64,000 nucleotides of DNA from Panorpa germanica (lineage: Eukaryota; Arthropoda; Insecta; Mecoptera; Panorpidae): positions 10,488,759-10,552,758 of the forward strand of contig OY783204.1 of NCBI GenBank assembly GCA_963678705.1. Direction: 5' to 3'. The notes under the pieces are model-generated. The model did no database searches. It was not told the origin of the DNA and saw only the letters and a program-made list of their open reading frames with translations. Below, piece by piece: positions 26,597 to 39,033 of the stretch. How positions within the stretch are numbered: position 1 is the stretch's first letter; every line of letters begins with the position of its first letter. Position numbers and translations under genes: made by a program.

Positions 26597-27737
26597 AAAC
26601 GTGAGGAATAATCTTGACTTTAACCTCTTTAATTGTAATACCTTTATAAATTAAATAATATGAAAAAAAAAAATTTTAATTTTAGTAATTGTTGAGTTTT
26701 ATTTTATTTTTTTTTTTCAATTTTATATTTTTTAAATAACAAATCAAAGCAAAATAAATGAAATATAAGAATAACGTATAATAAAATTCGCATTTAGACA
26801 GAAACAAAATGAAAATTATGTCAGTTTTTAGGTTACAGTTACTCGAATATTACTACACTTGCCTTATTTTCTTCGATAAACTAACAACAGACCCGTGTCC
26901 CTGCAATACACCTAAATTATGGAAACGTGAGGAATGATCTTGACATTCAACTCTTTAATTGTAATACATATATAAATTAAATAATATATGTAATAAAATA
27001 ATATGGAAAGAATAAATTTTAATTTTAGTAATTATTGAGTTTTATTTAACTTTTTTTAAATTTTATTTTAAGGATATTTTAATTGCAAAAATTATTATTT
27101 ACTAAACAAAGAATATAAATAGAAGTGAAAATTTCGCATAAAAACATAAAATTTATCATATTATTAAATTGAAAGAGCATGTTTACAAATTTTATATTTA
27201 TCCACTTTATACGTTTATTAATATTCTATAAAGCACCAAATGTGCTCTCTGAAAATTTATAAGATTTGAGTAATGAACCAGATTCACGTTGCAACAAATT
27301 TTTTTTAACAATGCTATTACTAAAATAAATTGAATTTATAAATTCAATCAATAAATACTGAAGAATAAATGAAATATAATGACAGTTGATGACAATTTAA
27401 TAAACCATCGATAAGACTTACATTTTTAGTACCACTTGGCGTTAATTTCTCGATGCATAATAAAGAATATGCACATTTTAATATTTATAAAAATATAAAG
27501 TTGAAGTAGCTTATTGGTTATTGGTTGGAATATAAGGGGTGTGGTCTAAAGATAAGCGCTTCACTATAGTAGGTCGGGGATAGTTTAACTCAGGTATGTT
27601 ATCACTCGACTGTTCTGCTTTCTTTAGAAACAATTTAATATTTAGTTTAGTCCTAGACACGACACGAATAACATCGTATCTCGTAGAATTTATTAACTTT
27701 TAAAAAAAATTATTTGCAAATCTGACATTTGAGGAAA

Positions 27738-28371
27738 ATGGCTAATTACAATGTGCCTTTACCTAAGCCAAGATTGGAATGGTAAGAAATATTTTATTAT
27801 TTATAGTTTTATTCTTTTATTTATTATCTTAATAATGATTGAATTGATTTTTGCAGGCAGTATAGACCGGAACAATTTATGTATAAATTAAGCTTGGCCG
27901 AGAGGGCTTTGTACAACAACGTAAAAAGCTCTTGGGCCAAAGCAAATTTACAAAGATTGTCCTATGATCGAGATGTAAGTTCATTTGTTCAGTTCATTAT
28001 TAGTATAACGTAAACAATACTTTTAAAGTGTAATTAGCATAATCGTATAATGTATTAATTCTATGTTTCAGATATGTTTCATTGAAGTAAATCGTCCACC
28101 CAACTTTAAAAATAAGCTTCGTTGCATGTCCCGCTTAGTAACAAGAAATCTCAAAAACACGGATGATATTGACGTAATGATGAAAGCTATGGCGTTGAAG
28201 TTTAAATCGAAAAAATTACATTCAGCTAGAAGCCGTGTTCTGAGGTTCAAGGAGTCATTGTCTGCAAGAAAGCAGGAAAAGATTAACACGGAAGTTGAAA
28301 CTTTAGAATGTGGTCATTTGTGTGCTGTATTACATGCGGACAAGTGTCTCTGCAATGCACCTACATTATGA
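27738..28371 (+). CDS. Array gene unit 16, intact variant
   Basis: Exons 27738-27781, 27857-27974 and 28072-28371, splice sites canonical, frame open. It equals unit 14 plus Pro147Leu, between the last two cysteines. It is the first member of the 5346-bp three-unit block. Confidence 0.82.
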
Positions 28372-28950
28372 AAACGTGAGGAATAATCTTGACTTTAACC
28401 TCTTTAATTGTAATACCTTTATAAATAAATAATATGAAAAAAATAAATTTTAATTTTAGTAATTGTTGAGTTTTATTTTATATTTTTTTTTTAATTTTAT
28501 ATTTTTTAAATAACAAATCAAAGCAAAATAAATGAAATATAAGAATGACATATAATAAAATTCGCATTCAGACAGAAACAAAATGAAAATTATGTCAGTT
28601 TTTAGGTTACAGTTACTCGAATATTACTACACTTGCCTTCTTTTCTTCAATAAACTAACAACAGACCCGTGTCCCTGCAATACACCTAAATTATGGAAAC
28701 GTGAGGAATGATCTTGACCTTAAACTCTTTAATTGTAATACATATATAAATTAAATAATATATGTAATAAAATAATATGGAAAGAATAAATTTTAATTTT
28801 AGTAATTATTGAGTTTTATTTTATTTTTTTTAAATTTTATTTTAAGGATATTTTAATTGCAAAAATTATTATTTACTAAACAAAGAATATAAATAGAAGT
28901 GAAAATTTCGCATAAAAACATAAAATTTATCATATTCCTAAATTGAAAGA

Positions 28951-28987
28951 TTTTATATTTTATATTTTATATTTATATTTATCAAAT
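28951..28987. repeat. TATTTTATA-type simple repeat expansion in a unit subclass
   Basis: In the spacer before unit 17, a run of TTTTATATTTTATATTT-like repeats replaces a short stretch found in other units and lengthens the unit by about 22 bp. The same expansion is before unit 20 (about 34297-34330) and unit 24 (about 43777-43810), and nowhere else in the window. It marks units sharing the AT-donor lesion. Confidence 0.8.
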
Positions 28988-29534
28988 TTTATATTTATCC
29001 ACTTTATACGTTTATTAATTTTCTATAAGGCAACAAATGTGCTCTCTGAAAATTTATAAGATTTGAGTAATGAACCAGATTCACGTTGCAACAACTTTTT
29101 TTTAACAATGCTATTACTAAAATAATTTGAATTTATAAATTCAATTAATAAATACTAAAGAATAAATGAAATATAATGACAGTTGATGACAATTTAATAA
29201 ATCATCGATAAGGCTTACATTTTTAGTACCACTTGGCGTTAATTTCTTGATGCATAATAGGAAATATGCACATTTTAATATTTATAAAAATTTAAAGTTG
29301 AAGTAGCTTATTGGTTATTGGTTGGAATATAAGGGGTGTGGTCTAAAGATAAGCGCTTCACTATAGTAGGTCGGGGATAGTTTAACTCAGGTATGTTATC
29401 ACTCGACTGTTCTGCTTTCTTTAGAATCAATTTAATATTTAGTTTAGTCCTAGACACGACACGAATAACATCGTATGTCGTAGAAGTTATTAACTTTTAA
29501 AAAAAATTATTTGCAAATCTGACATTTGAGGAAA

Positions 29535-30168
29535 ATGGCTAATTACAATGTGCCTTTACCTAAGCCAAGATTGGAATGATAAGAAATATTTTATTATTTA
29601 TAGTTTTATTCTTTTATTTATTATCTTAATAATTATTGAATTGATTTTTGCAGGCAGTATAGACCGGAACAATTTATGTATAAATTAAGCTTGGCCGAGA
29701 GGGCTTTGTACAACAACGTACAAAGCTCTTGGGCCAAAGAAAATTTAGAAAGATTGGCCTATGATCGAGATGTGAGTTCCTTCGTTCAGTTCATTATTAG
29801 TATAACGTAAACAATACTTTTAAAGTGTAATTAGCATAATCGTATTATGTATTAATTTTATGTTTCAGATATGTTTCATTGAAGTAAATCGTCCGTTCAA
29901 CTTTAAAAATAAGCTTCGTTGCATGTCCCGCTTAGTAACAAGAAATCTCAAAAGCACGGATGATATTGACGTAATGATGATAGCTCTGGCGTTGAAGTTT
30001 AAATCGAAAAAATTACATTCAGCTAGAAGCCGTGTTCTGAAGTTTAAAGAGTCATTGCCTGCAAGAAAGCAGGAAAAGATTAACACGGAAGTTGAAACTT
30101 TAGAATGTGGTCATTTGTGTGCTGTATTATATGCGGACAAGTGTCCCTGCAATGCACCTACATTATGA
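29535..30168 (+). pseudogene. Array gene unit 17, intron-1 donor lost
   Basis: Exons would be 29535-29578, 29654-29771 and 29869-30168. The intron-1 donor is AT instead of GT at 29579-29580. Reading through gives TGA at once in place of codon 15. The intron-2 donor is GTGAGT. Exon 3 is open with Ser57Phe, Pro64Phe, Asn83Ser, Lys92Ile, Arg112Lys and Ser118Pro. A non-canonical AT donor at a U2-type intron is unlikely to work, so I call it broken. Confidence 0.8.
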
Positions 30169-31308
30169 AAACGTGAGGAATAATCTTGACTTTAACCTCT
30201 TTAATTGTAATACCTTTATAAATTAAATAATATGAAAAGAATAAATTTTAATTTTAGTGAATGTTGAGTTTTATTTTATTTTTTTTTTTTAATTTTATAT
30301 TTTTTAAATAACAAATCAAAGCAAAATAAATAAAATATAAGAATAACGTATAATGAAATTCGCATTCAGACAGAAACAAAATAAAAATTATGTCAGTTTT
30401 TAGGTTACAGTTACTCGAATATTACTACACTTGCCTTCTTTTCTTTAATAAACTAACAACAGACCCGTGTCCCTGCAATACACCTAAATTATGGAAACGT
30501 GAGGAATGATCTTGACCTTAAACTCATTTATTGTAATACATATATAAATTAAATAATATATGTAATAAAATAATATGGAAAGAATAAATTTTAATTTTAG
30601 TAATTATTGAGTTTATTTTATTTTTTTTAAATTTTATTTTAAGGATATTTTAATTGCAAAAATTATTATTTACTAAACAAAGAATATAAATAGAAGTGAA
30701 AATTTTGCATAAAAACATAAAATTTATCATATTCCTAAATTGAAAGAGTATGTTTACAAATTTTATATTTATCCACTTTATACGTTTATTAATTTTCTAT
30801 AAGGCAACAAATGTGCTCTCTGAAAATTTATAAGATTTGAGTAATAAACCAGATTCACGTTGCAAGAAATTTTATTTAACAGTGCTATTACTAAAATAAT
30901 TTGAATTTATAAATTCAATCAATAAATACTAAAGAATAAATGAAATATAATGACAGTTGATGACAATTTAATAAATCATCGATAAGGCTTACATTTTTAG
31001 TACCACTTGGCGTTAATTTCTTGATGCATAATAGGGAATATGCACATTTTAATATTTATAAAAATTTAAAGTTGAAGTAGCTTATTGGTTATTGGTTGGA
31101 ATATAAGGGGTGTGGTCTATAGATAAGCGCTTCACTATAGTTGGTTGGGGATAGTTTAACTCAGGTATGTTATCACTTGACTGTTCTGCTTTCTTAAGAA
31201 TCAATTTAATATTAAGTGTAGTCCTAGACACGACACGAATAACATCGTATCTCGTAGAATTTATTAACTTTTAAAAAAAATTATTTGCAAATCTGACATT
31301 TAAGGAAA

Positions 31309-31942
31309 ATGGCTAATTACAATGTGCCTTTACCTAAGCCAAGATTGGAATGGTAAGAAATATTTTATTATTTATAGTTTTATTCTTTTATTTATTATCT
31401 TAATAATTATTGAATTGATTTTTGCAGGCAGTATAGACCGGAACAATTTATGTATAAATTAAGCTTGGCCGAGAGGGCTTTGTACAACAACGTACAAAGC
31501 TCTTGGGCCAAAGAATATTTAGAAAGATTGGCCTATGATCGAGATGTAAGTTCCTTTGTTCAGTTCATTATTAGTATAACGTAAACAATACTTTTAAAGT
31601 GTAATTAGCATAATCGTATAATGTATTAATTCTATGTTTCCGATATGTTCCATTGAAGTAAATCGTCCGCCCAACTTTAAAAATAAGCTTCGTTGCATGT
31701 CCCGCTTAGTAACAAGAAATCTCAAAAGCACGGATGATATTGACGTAATGATGATAGCTCTGGCGTTAAAGTTTAAATCGAAAAAATTACATTCAGCTAA
31801 AAGCCGTGTTCTGAGGTTTAAAGAGTCATTGTCTGCAAGAAAGCAGGAAAAGATTAACACGGAAGTTGAAACTTTAGAATGTGGTCATTTGTGTGCTGTA
31901 TTATATGCGGACAAGTGTCCCTGCAATGCACCTACATTATGA
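31309..31942 (+). pseudogene. Array gene unit 18, intron-2 acceptor lost
   Basis: Exons would be 31309-31352, 31428-31545 and 31643-31942. The intron-2 acceptor AG is CG at 31641-31642. Exon 1 and its donor are normal, and the leader before the ATG reads TAAGGAAA. Residues include Ala44Glu, Asn45Tyr, Asn83Ser, Lys92Ile and Arg107Lys. A cryptic acceptor cannot be excluded. Confidence 0.78.
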
Positions 31943-33083
31943 AAACGTGAGGAATAATTTTGACTTTAACCTCTTTAATTGTAATACCTTTATAAATTAA
32001 ATAATATGAAAAGAATAGATTTTAATTTTAGTAATTGTTGAGTTTTATTATATTTTTTTTTTTTAATTTTATATTTTTTAAATAACAAATCAAAGCAAAA
32101 TAAATGAAATATAAGAATAACGTATAATAAAATTCGCATTTAGACAGAAACAAAATGAAAATTATGTCAGTTTTTAGGTTACAGTTACTCGAATATTACT
32201 ACACTTGCCTTATTTTCTTCGATAAACTAACAACAGACCCGTGTCCCTGCAATACACCTAAATTATGGAAACGTGAGGAATGATCTTGACATTCAACTCT
32301 TTAATTGTAATACATATATAAATTAAATAATATATGTAATAAAATAATATGGAAAGAATAAATTTTAATTTTAGTAATTATTGAGTTTTATTTTACTTTT
32401 TTTAAATTTTATTTTAAGGATATTTTAATTGCAAAAATTATTATTTACTAAACAAAGAATATAAATAGAAGTGAAAATTTCGCATAAAAACATAAAATTT
32501 ATCATATTATTAAATTGAAAGAGCATGTTTACAAATTTTATATTTATCCACTTTATACGTTTATTAATATTCTATAAAGCACCAAATGTGCTCTCTGAAA
32601 ATTTATAAGATTTGAGTAATGAACCAGATTCACGTTGCAACAAATTTTTTTTAACAATGCTATTACTAAAATAAATTGAATTTATAAATTCAATCAATAA
32701 ATACTGAAGAATAAATGAAATATAATGACAGTTGATGACAATTTAATAAACCATCGATAAGACTTACATTTTTAGTACCACTTGGCGTTAATTTCTCGAT
32801 GCATAATAAAGAATATGCACATTTTAATATTTATAAAAATATAAAGTTGAAGTAGCTTATTGGTTATTGGTTGGAATATAAGGGGTGTGGTCTAAAGATA
32901 AGCGCTTCACTATAGTAGGTCGGGGATAGTTTAACTCAGGTATGTTATCACTCGACTGTTCTGCTTTCTTTAGAAACAATTTAATATTTAGTTTAGTCCT
33001 AGACACGACACGAATAACATCGTATCTCGTAGAATTTATTAACTTTTAAAAAAAATTATTTGCAAATCTGACATTTGAGGAAA

Positions 33084-33717
33084 ATGGCTAATTACAATGT
33101 GCCTTTACCTAAGCCAAGATTGGAATGGTAAGAAATATTTTATTATTTATAGTTTTATTCTTTTATTTATTATCTTAATAATGATTGAATTGATTTTTGC
33201 AGGCAGTATAGACCGGAACAATTTATGTATAAATTAAGCTTGGCCGAGAGGGCTTTGTACAACAACGTAAAAAGCTCTTGGGCCAAAGCAAATTTACAAA
33301 GATTGTCCTATGATCGAGATGTAAGTTCATTTGTTCAGTTCATTATTAGTATAACGTAAACAATACTTTTAAAGTGTAATTAGCATAATCGTATAATGTA
33401 TTAATTCTATGTTTCAGATATGTTTCATTGAAGTAAATCGTCCACCCAACTTTAAAAATAAGCTTCGTTGCATGTCCCGCTTAGTAACAAGAAATCTCAA
33501 AAACACGGATGATATTGACGTAATGATGAAAGCTATGGCGTTGAAGTTTAAATCGAAAAAATTACATTCAGCTAGAAGCCGTGTTCTGAGGTTCAAGGAG
33601 TCATTGTCTGCAAGAAAGCAGGAAAAGATTAACACGGAAGTTGAAACTTTAGAATGTGGTCATTTGTGTGCTGTATTACATGCGGACAAGTGTCTCTGCA
33701 ATGCACCTACATTATGA
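33084..33717 (+). CDS. Array gene unit 19, intact (copy of unit 16)
   Basis: Exons 33084-33127, 33203-33320 and 33418-33717, splice sites canonical, frame open. Exon 3 encodes the same protein sequence as unit 16, including Leu147. It lies exactly 5346 bp downstream of unit 16. Confidence 0.82.
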
Positions 33718-34880
33718 AAACGTGAGGAATAATCTTGACTTTAACCTCTTTAATTGTAATACCTTTATAAATAAATAATATGAAAAAAATAAATTTTAAT
33801 TTTAGTAATTGTTGAGTTTTATTTTATATTTTTTTTTTAATTTTATATTTTTTAAATAACAAATCAAAGCAAAATAAATGAAATATAAGAATGACATATA
33901 ATAAAATTCGCATTCAGACAGAAACAAAATGAAAATTATGTCAGTTTTTAGGTTACAGTTACTCGAATATTACTACACTTGCCTTCTTTTCTTCAATAAA
34001 CTAACAACAGACCCGTGTCCCTGCAATACACCTAAATTATGGAAACGTGAGGAATGATCTTGACCTTAAACTCTTTAATTGTAATACATATATAAATTAA
34101 ATAATATATGTAATAAAATAATATGGAAAGAATAAATTTTAATTTTAGTAATTATTGAGTTTTATTTTATTTTTTTTAAATTTTATTTTAAGGATATTTT
34201 AATTGCAAAAATTATTATTTACTAAACAAAGAATATAAATAGAAGTGAAAATTTCGCATAAAAACATAAAATTTATCATATTCCTAAATTGAAAGATTTT
34301 ATATTTTATATTTTATATTTATATTTATCAAATTTTATATTTATCCACTTTATACGTTTATTAATTTTCTATAAGGCAACAAATGTGCTCTCTGAAAATT
34401 TATAAGATTTGAGTAATGAACCAGATTCACGTTGCAACAACTTTTTTTTAACAATGCTATTACTAAAATAATTTGAATTTATAAATTCAATCAATAAATA
34501 CTAAAGAATAAATGAAATATAATGACAGTTGATGACAATTTAATAAATCATCGATAAGGCTTACATTTTTAGTACCACTTGGCGTTAATTTCTTGATGCA
34601 TAATAGGAAATATGCACATTTTAATATTTATAAAAATTTAAAGTTGAAGTAGCTTATTGGTTATTGGTTGGAATATAAGGGGTGTGGTCTAAAGATAAGC
34701 GCTTCACTATAGTAGGTCGGGGATAGTTTAACTCAGGTATGTTATCACTCGACTGTTCTGCTTTCTTTAGAATCAATTTAATATTTAGTTTAGTCCTAGA
34801 CACGACACGAATAACATCGTATGTCGTAGAAGTTATTAACTTTTAAAAAAAATTATTTGCAAATCTGACATTTGAGGAAA

Positions 34881-35514
34881 ATGGCTAATTACAATGTGCC
34901 TTTACCTAAGCCAAGATTGGAATGATAAGAAATATTTTATTATTTATAGTTTTATTCTTTTATTTATTATCTTAATAATTATTGAATTGATTTTTGCAGG
35001 CAGTATAGACCGGAACAATTTATGTATAAATTAAGCTTGGCCGAGAGGGCTTTGTACAACAACGTACAAAGCTCTTGGGCCAAAGAAAATTTAGAAAGAT
35101 TGGCCTATGATCGAGATGTGAGTTCCTTCGTTCAGTTCATTATTAGTATAACGTAAACAATACTTTTAAAGTGTAATTAGCATAATCGTATTATGTATTA
35201 ATTTTATGTTTCAGATATGTTTCATTGAAGTAAATCGTCCGTTCAACTTTAAAAATAAGCTTCGTTGCATGTCCCGCTTAGTAACAAGAAATCTCAAAAG
35301 CACGGATGATATTGACGTAATGATGATAGCTCTGGCGTTGAAGTTTAAATCGAAAAAATTACATTCAGCTAGAAGCCGTGTTCTGAAGTTTAAAGAGTCA
35401 TTGCCTGCAAGAAAGCAGGAAAAGATTAACACGGAAGTTGAAACTTTAGAATGTGGTCATTTGTGTGCTGTATTATATGCGGACAAGTGTCCCTGCAATG
35501 CACCTACATTATGA
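34881..35514 (+). pseudogene. Array gene unit 20, intron-1 donor lost (copy of unit 17)
   Basis: Exons would be 34881-34924, 35000-35117 and 35215-35514. The donor is AT at 34925-34926, as in unit 17, 5346 bp away. Its 3' spacer is interrupted by the Helitron 368 bp after the stop codon. Confidence 0.8.
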
Positions 35515-35886
35515 AAACGTGAGGAATAATCTTGACTTTAACCTCTTTAATTGTAATACCTTTATAAATTAAATAATATGAAAAGAATAAATTTTAATTT
35601 TAGTGAATGTTGAGTTTTATTTTATTTTTTTTTTTTAATTTTATATTTTTTAAATAACAAATCAAAGCAAAATAAATAAAATATAAGAATAACGTATAAT
35701 GAAATTCGCATTCAGACAGAAACAAAATAAAAATTATGTCAGTTTTTAGGTTACAGTTACTCGAATATTACTACACTTGCCTTCTTTTCTTTAATAAACT
35801 AACAACAGACCCGTGTCCCTGCAATACACCTAAATTATGGAAACGTGAGGAATGATCTTGACCTTAAACTCATTTATTGTAATCTT

Positions 35887-36148
35887 AATATATAAAAGAA
35901 AGACGGGTTTGTTACAACACTTATAACTCGAGATCTGCTCAACCAATATTCATGGTTATTAATTCGTTGGATTTGTCTCCGCCCCGAATAGCATAATACA
36001 TCTTAAAAACAATGAAAATATATAAAACAAAGACGGGTTTGTTACAACACTTATAACTCGAGATCTGCTGAACCAATATTCATGGTTATTGATTCGTTGG
36101 ATTTGTCTCCGCCCCGAATAGCATAATACATCTTAAAAACAATGAAAA
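35887..36148 (+). repeat. Two tandem 130-bp repeats at the Helitron 5' end
   Basis: The sequence starting AATATATAAAAG at 35887 is repeated from 36017 with only a few substitutions (for example CTGCTCAACC against CTGCTGAACC). Both copies contain AGACGGGTTTGTTACAACAC and end AACAATGAAAA. The terminal TC is present only before the first copy. Confidence 0.85.
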
Positions 36149-36557
36149 CTCGATATTTGTAATGAATACTTAATCATTTCAATAAATTCTGATTTCATGT
36201 CAAACATTTGTTGTCCAATCCTGTCAAATACTGTAACAACTATTCATGTGTGCGTTCAGAAATTTATTTTTTGTAAAATGTCTCGAAAGTTCAGGTACTG
36301 TTATATTTGTTTGTTTTAGTCTTTAATTTGTGTAAATTATTTATTAATTATTTAATTTTTAATTTCAGAAAATAATACCTAAGATTTATTGTACAGGTTA
36401 ACAAAAGTGTAAATGTCTTTTTATAGGTTATCTATAATTTTTCTTGATAAGCTATTCATATGTAGTGGTTATATACTCTTTGAGCTATTGTCTATGTCTC
36501 GAAAGTGGTTTTTTGTGGTTTTATGCGAGTGCACATTCAGTATTAATATTAATAACA
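36149..36557 (+). other. Helitron 5' non-coding region
   Basis: A+T-rich DNA between the 5' tandem repeats and the first replicase remnant. ATGTCTCGAAAG occurs twice, at about 36278 and 36494, perhaps an old internal duplication. I see no other gene or motif. Confidence 0.5.
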
Positions 36558-36977
36558 ATGCAGCGTCTTAGAAGATCTAATCTTTCCCAGCGGAGCCGTA
36601 ATGCAATTAGGCAACGGAATATCGCAAGTCAATTATCTGATGAAGAACGAGAAATTGCACGAGAAGAGCGCCGCGTTAGTATGGAGCAAAGAAGGGCCTT
36701 AATTCGTGCTTCTCAAACACAAGAGCAAAGAGAGGTAGCCCGTGAAACGGCTAGGTTAGAAACGAGAAATCGTCGAGCTTATCGTACAGATGAACAGAGG
36801 AATAATCTTCGAAGTGCAAGAAGAAATGGTTCAAGTATTGATTTAAATCGAGCAGCGTTTCTATATGATTGCACCATCGACTACAGCTTGCATCGTTTAG
36901 TTTGCATTGGTCCAATGGACGTTGTTTGCCAACATTGTGGAGCATTGAGGTTTGCTGGTGAAACGACCAAACATTAA
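36558..36977 (+). pseudogene. Helitron replicase N-terminal remnant
   Basis: From ATG 36558 this reads 139 codons: an Arg/Glu-rich coiled segment followed by a conserved block with DYSLH and CQHCGALRF at its end. That block precedes the replication-initiator domain in arthropod Helitron proteins. The frame ends at TAA 36975-36977, just past a deletion joint at about 36960-36966. An upstream in-frame ATG at 36444 exists, but 36558 fits the family start better. The protein cannot be functional as a replicase. Confidence 0.8.
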
Positions 36978-37963
36978 AAGATCTGCGCAATGACTCGAGA
37001 TGTTTTGGTGGTGCAATGATTTTATTATCTGGCGATTTCCGACAAACACTACCAGTCATTCCAAGATCTACTGCTGCCGACGAAATAAACGCTTGCCTCA
37101 AAGCATCAAATCTGTGGCGATATGTAAAGAAACTTCAACTGTCTGTAAATATAAGAGCTGCATTGTTGAATGATCTATCTGCTGATGATTTCTCGAAGCA
37201 ATTGCTGACTATCGGTAATGGCCGTGTTCCTGTTGACAAATCGAGCGGTTTGATTTCATTTTCTCCAAATGTTTGCAATTTTGTATCATCAAAAGACGAG
37301 CTTATCAACAAAGAATTCCCGGATATCATTGCTAACCAGAAATATACTAAATGGTTAAGTGAGCGAGCAATTTTGGCCGCTAAAAATAAAGATGTAGATG
37401 ACCTCAATTTTATAATTCAAAATCAAATCGTAGGTACTCTGTATTCATTCAAATCTATCGACTGTGTAACAAACGAAGAAGAAGCCACTAATTATCCAAG
37501 TGAATTTTTAAACTCCTTGGATGTGCCTGGTTTACCACCGCACAATTTAAAACTTAAGGTTGGCTCGGTAGTAATCATGCTTAGGAATTTAAACCAACCA
37601 AAACTGTGCAATGGAACGCGTTTGGTGATAAAAAAACTGATGAGCAATGTGATTCACGCGTCGATACTTAAAGGAAAATTTAAAGATAAGGAAGTTCTTA
37701 TTCCAAGGATTCCAATGATCCCAACGGATATGCCATTTGAGTTTAAACGAATTCAATTCCCGATTCGTCTTGCCTTCGCCATGACGATCAACAAATCACA
37801 GGGCCAATCCTTGACTATTTGTGGCCTCAATCTAGAAAATGCATGTTTTTCTCATGGTCAATTGTACGTGGCATGCTCACGTGTCGGCAAACCATCCGCT
37901 TTATTTGTTCTTGCGCCTGACCAAAAAACAAAGAATGTCGTTTACCACAAGGTGCTTGAATGA
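36965..37963 (+). pseudogene. Helitron Pif1-like helicase C-terminal remnant
   Basis: Open from about 36965 (DQTLKDLR) to TGA at 37961-37963, with an internal ATG at 37016. Visible motifs are GDFRQTLPV (near the start; SF1 helicase motif III type), INKSQGQS and LYVACSRV (motifs V and VI). The Walker A and B motifs and the rolling-circle nuclease lie in the deleted part. It is one base out of phase with the upstream remnant, so the deletion also broke the frame. Confidence 0.85.
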
Positions 37964-38229
37964 AAATCCCATTAATGAATTAATCCGAGTGTATTCCAAT
38001 CTGCACAACATAGTCTTTAATCATTTTTCTCTGACATGAGTTTGAATTGCTTAATTATTATTTTTTTTTAAATTTTTATTCTCATTCTGTATGTTTTCAT
38101 CATCATTCATCATAATAAAATACTTTTATGTTTCTATCTATATTAATAAATATTATTTTGTATCATTGTATTACGTTCATCAAAGCCTAAATTAGTTCAG
38201 CTTAAAGGTAACACGACATTCATTGACTG
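37964..38229 (+). other. Helitron 3' non-coding region
   Basis: A+T-rich sequence between the end of the helicase remnant and the terminal hairpin, with several ATCATCATT-like short runs near 38098. No gene is seen; a 66-codon frame overlapping here is an out-of-frame shadow. Confidence 0.5.
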
Positions 38230-38261
38230 TTAGGCGGTACGAAGTTCGCCGGGTCAGCTAG
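38230..38261 (+). mobile_element. Helitron 3' terminus: hairpin and CTAG
   Basis: GGCGGTACGAAGTTCGCC (38233-38250) can fold with GGCG pairing to CGCC plus a G-T pair. It is followed by GGGTCAGCTAG to 38261 and then the host T. This is the hairpin-plus-CTRR terminator layout of Helitrons. Confidence 0.85.
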
Positions 38262-39033
38262 TACATATATAAATTAAATAATATATGTAATAAAATAATA
38301 TGGAAAGAATAAATTTTAATTTTAGTAATTATTGAGTTTATTTTATTTTTTTTAAATTTTATTTTAAGGATATTTTAATTGCAAAAATTATTATTTACTA
38401 AACAAAGAATATAAATAGAAGTGAAAATTTTGCATAAAAACATAAAATTTATCATATTCCTAAATTGAAAGAGTATGTTTACAAATTTTATATTTATCCA
38501 CTTTATACGTTTATTAATTTTCTATAAGGCAACAAATGTGCTCTCTGAAAATTTATAAGATTTGAGTAATAAACCAGATTCACGTTGCAAGAAATTTTAT
38601 TTAACAGTGCTATTACTAAAATAATTTGAATTTATAAATTCAATCAATAAATACTAAAGAATAAATGAAATATAATGACAGTTGATGACAATTTAATAAA
38701 TCATCGATAAGGCTTACATTTTTAGTACCACTTGGCGTTAATTTCTTGATGCATAATAGGGAATATGCACATTTTAATATTTATAAAAATTTAAAGTTGA
38801 AGTAGCTTATTGGTTATTGGTTGGAATATAAGGGGTGTGGTCTATAGATAAGCGCTTCACTATAGTTGGTTGGGGATAGTTTAACTCAGGTATGTTATCA
38901 CTTGACTGTTCTGCTTTCTTAAGAATCAATTTAATATTAAGTGTAGTCCTAGACACGACACGAATAACATCGTATCTCGTAGAATTTATTAACTTTTAAA
39001 AAAAATTATTTGCAAATCTGACATTTAAGGAAA

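Larger units (their letters stand above)
22415..28371 (+). repeat. Two-unit higher-order repeat, units 13-14 and 15-16
   Basis: Units 13 and 15 share Asn3Asp and the codon-132 stop; units 14 and 16 share the Phe57/Met94/His142 set. Both pairs are spaced 3548 bp. Shared spacer variants include TTATTTTCTTCGATAAAC after units 13 and 15. Confidence 0.8.
35883..38261 (+). mobile_element. Internally deleted Helitron, 2379 bp
   Basis: The element starts TCTTAATA and ends CTAG, inserted between A (35882) and T (38262) without target-site duplication, the hallmark of Helitrons. The uninterrupted site is seen at 30536/30537 in the duplicated block. A short GC-rich hairpin precedes the CTAG. Inside are the N-terminal part of a Helitron replicase and the C-terminal part of its Pif1-like helicase. 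The rolling-circle nuclease core and the Walker motifs are gone, so it must have moved using proteins from another copy. Inserted DNA lies on the same strand as the array genes. Confidence 0.93.

Noticed and set aside
36751..37407. Minus-strand frames of 116 and 90 codons inside the Helitron
   Set aside because: Both are opposite recognisable replicase and helicase coding sequence on the plus strand.
37839..38039. 66-codon plus-strand frame at the end of the Helitron helicase
   Set aside because: It overlaps the last helicase motifs in another phase and runs into A+T-rich tail.
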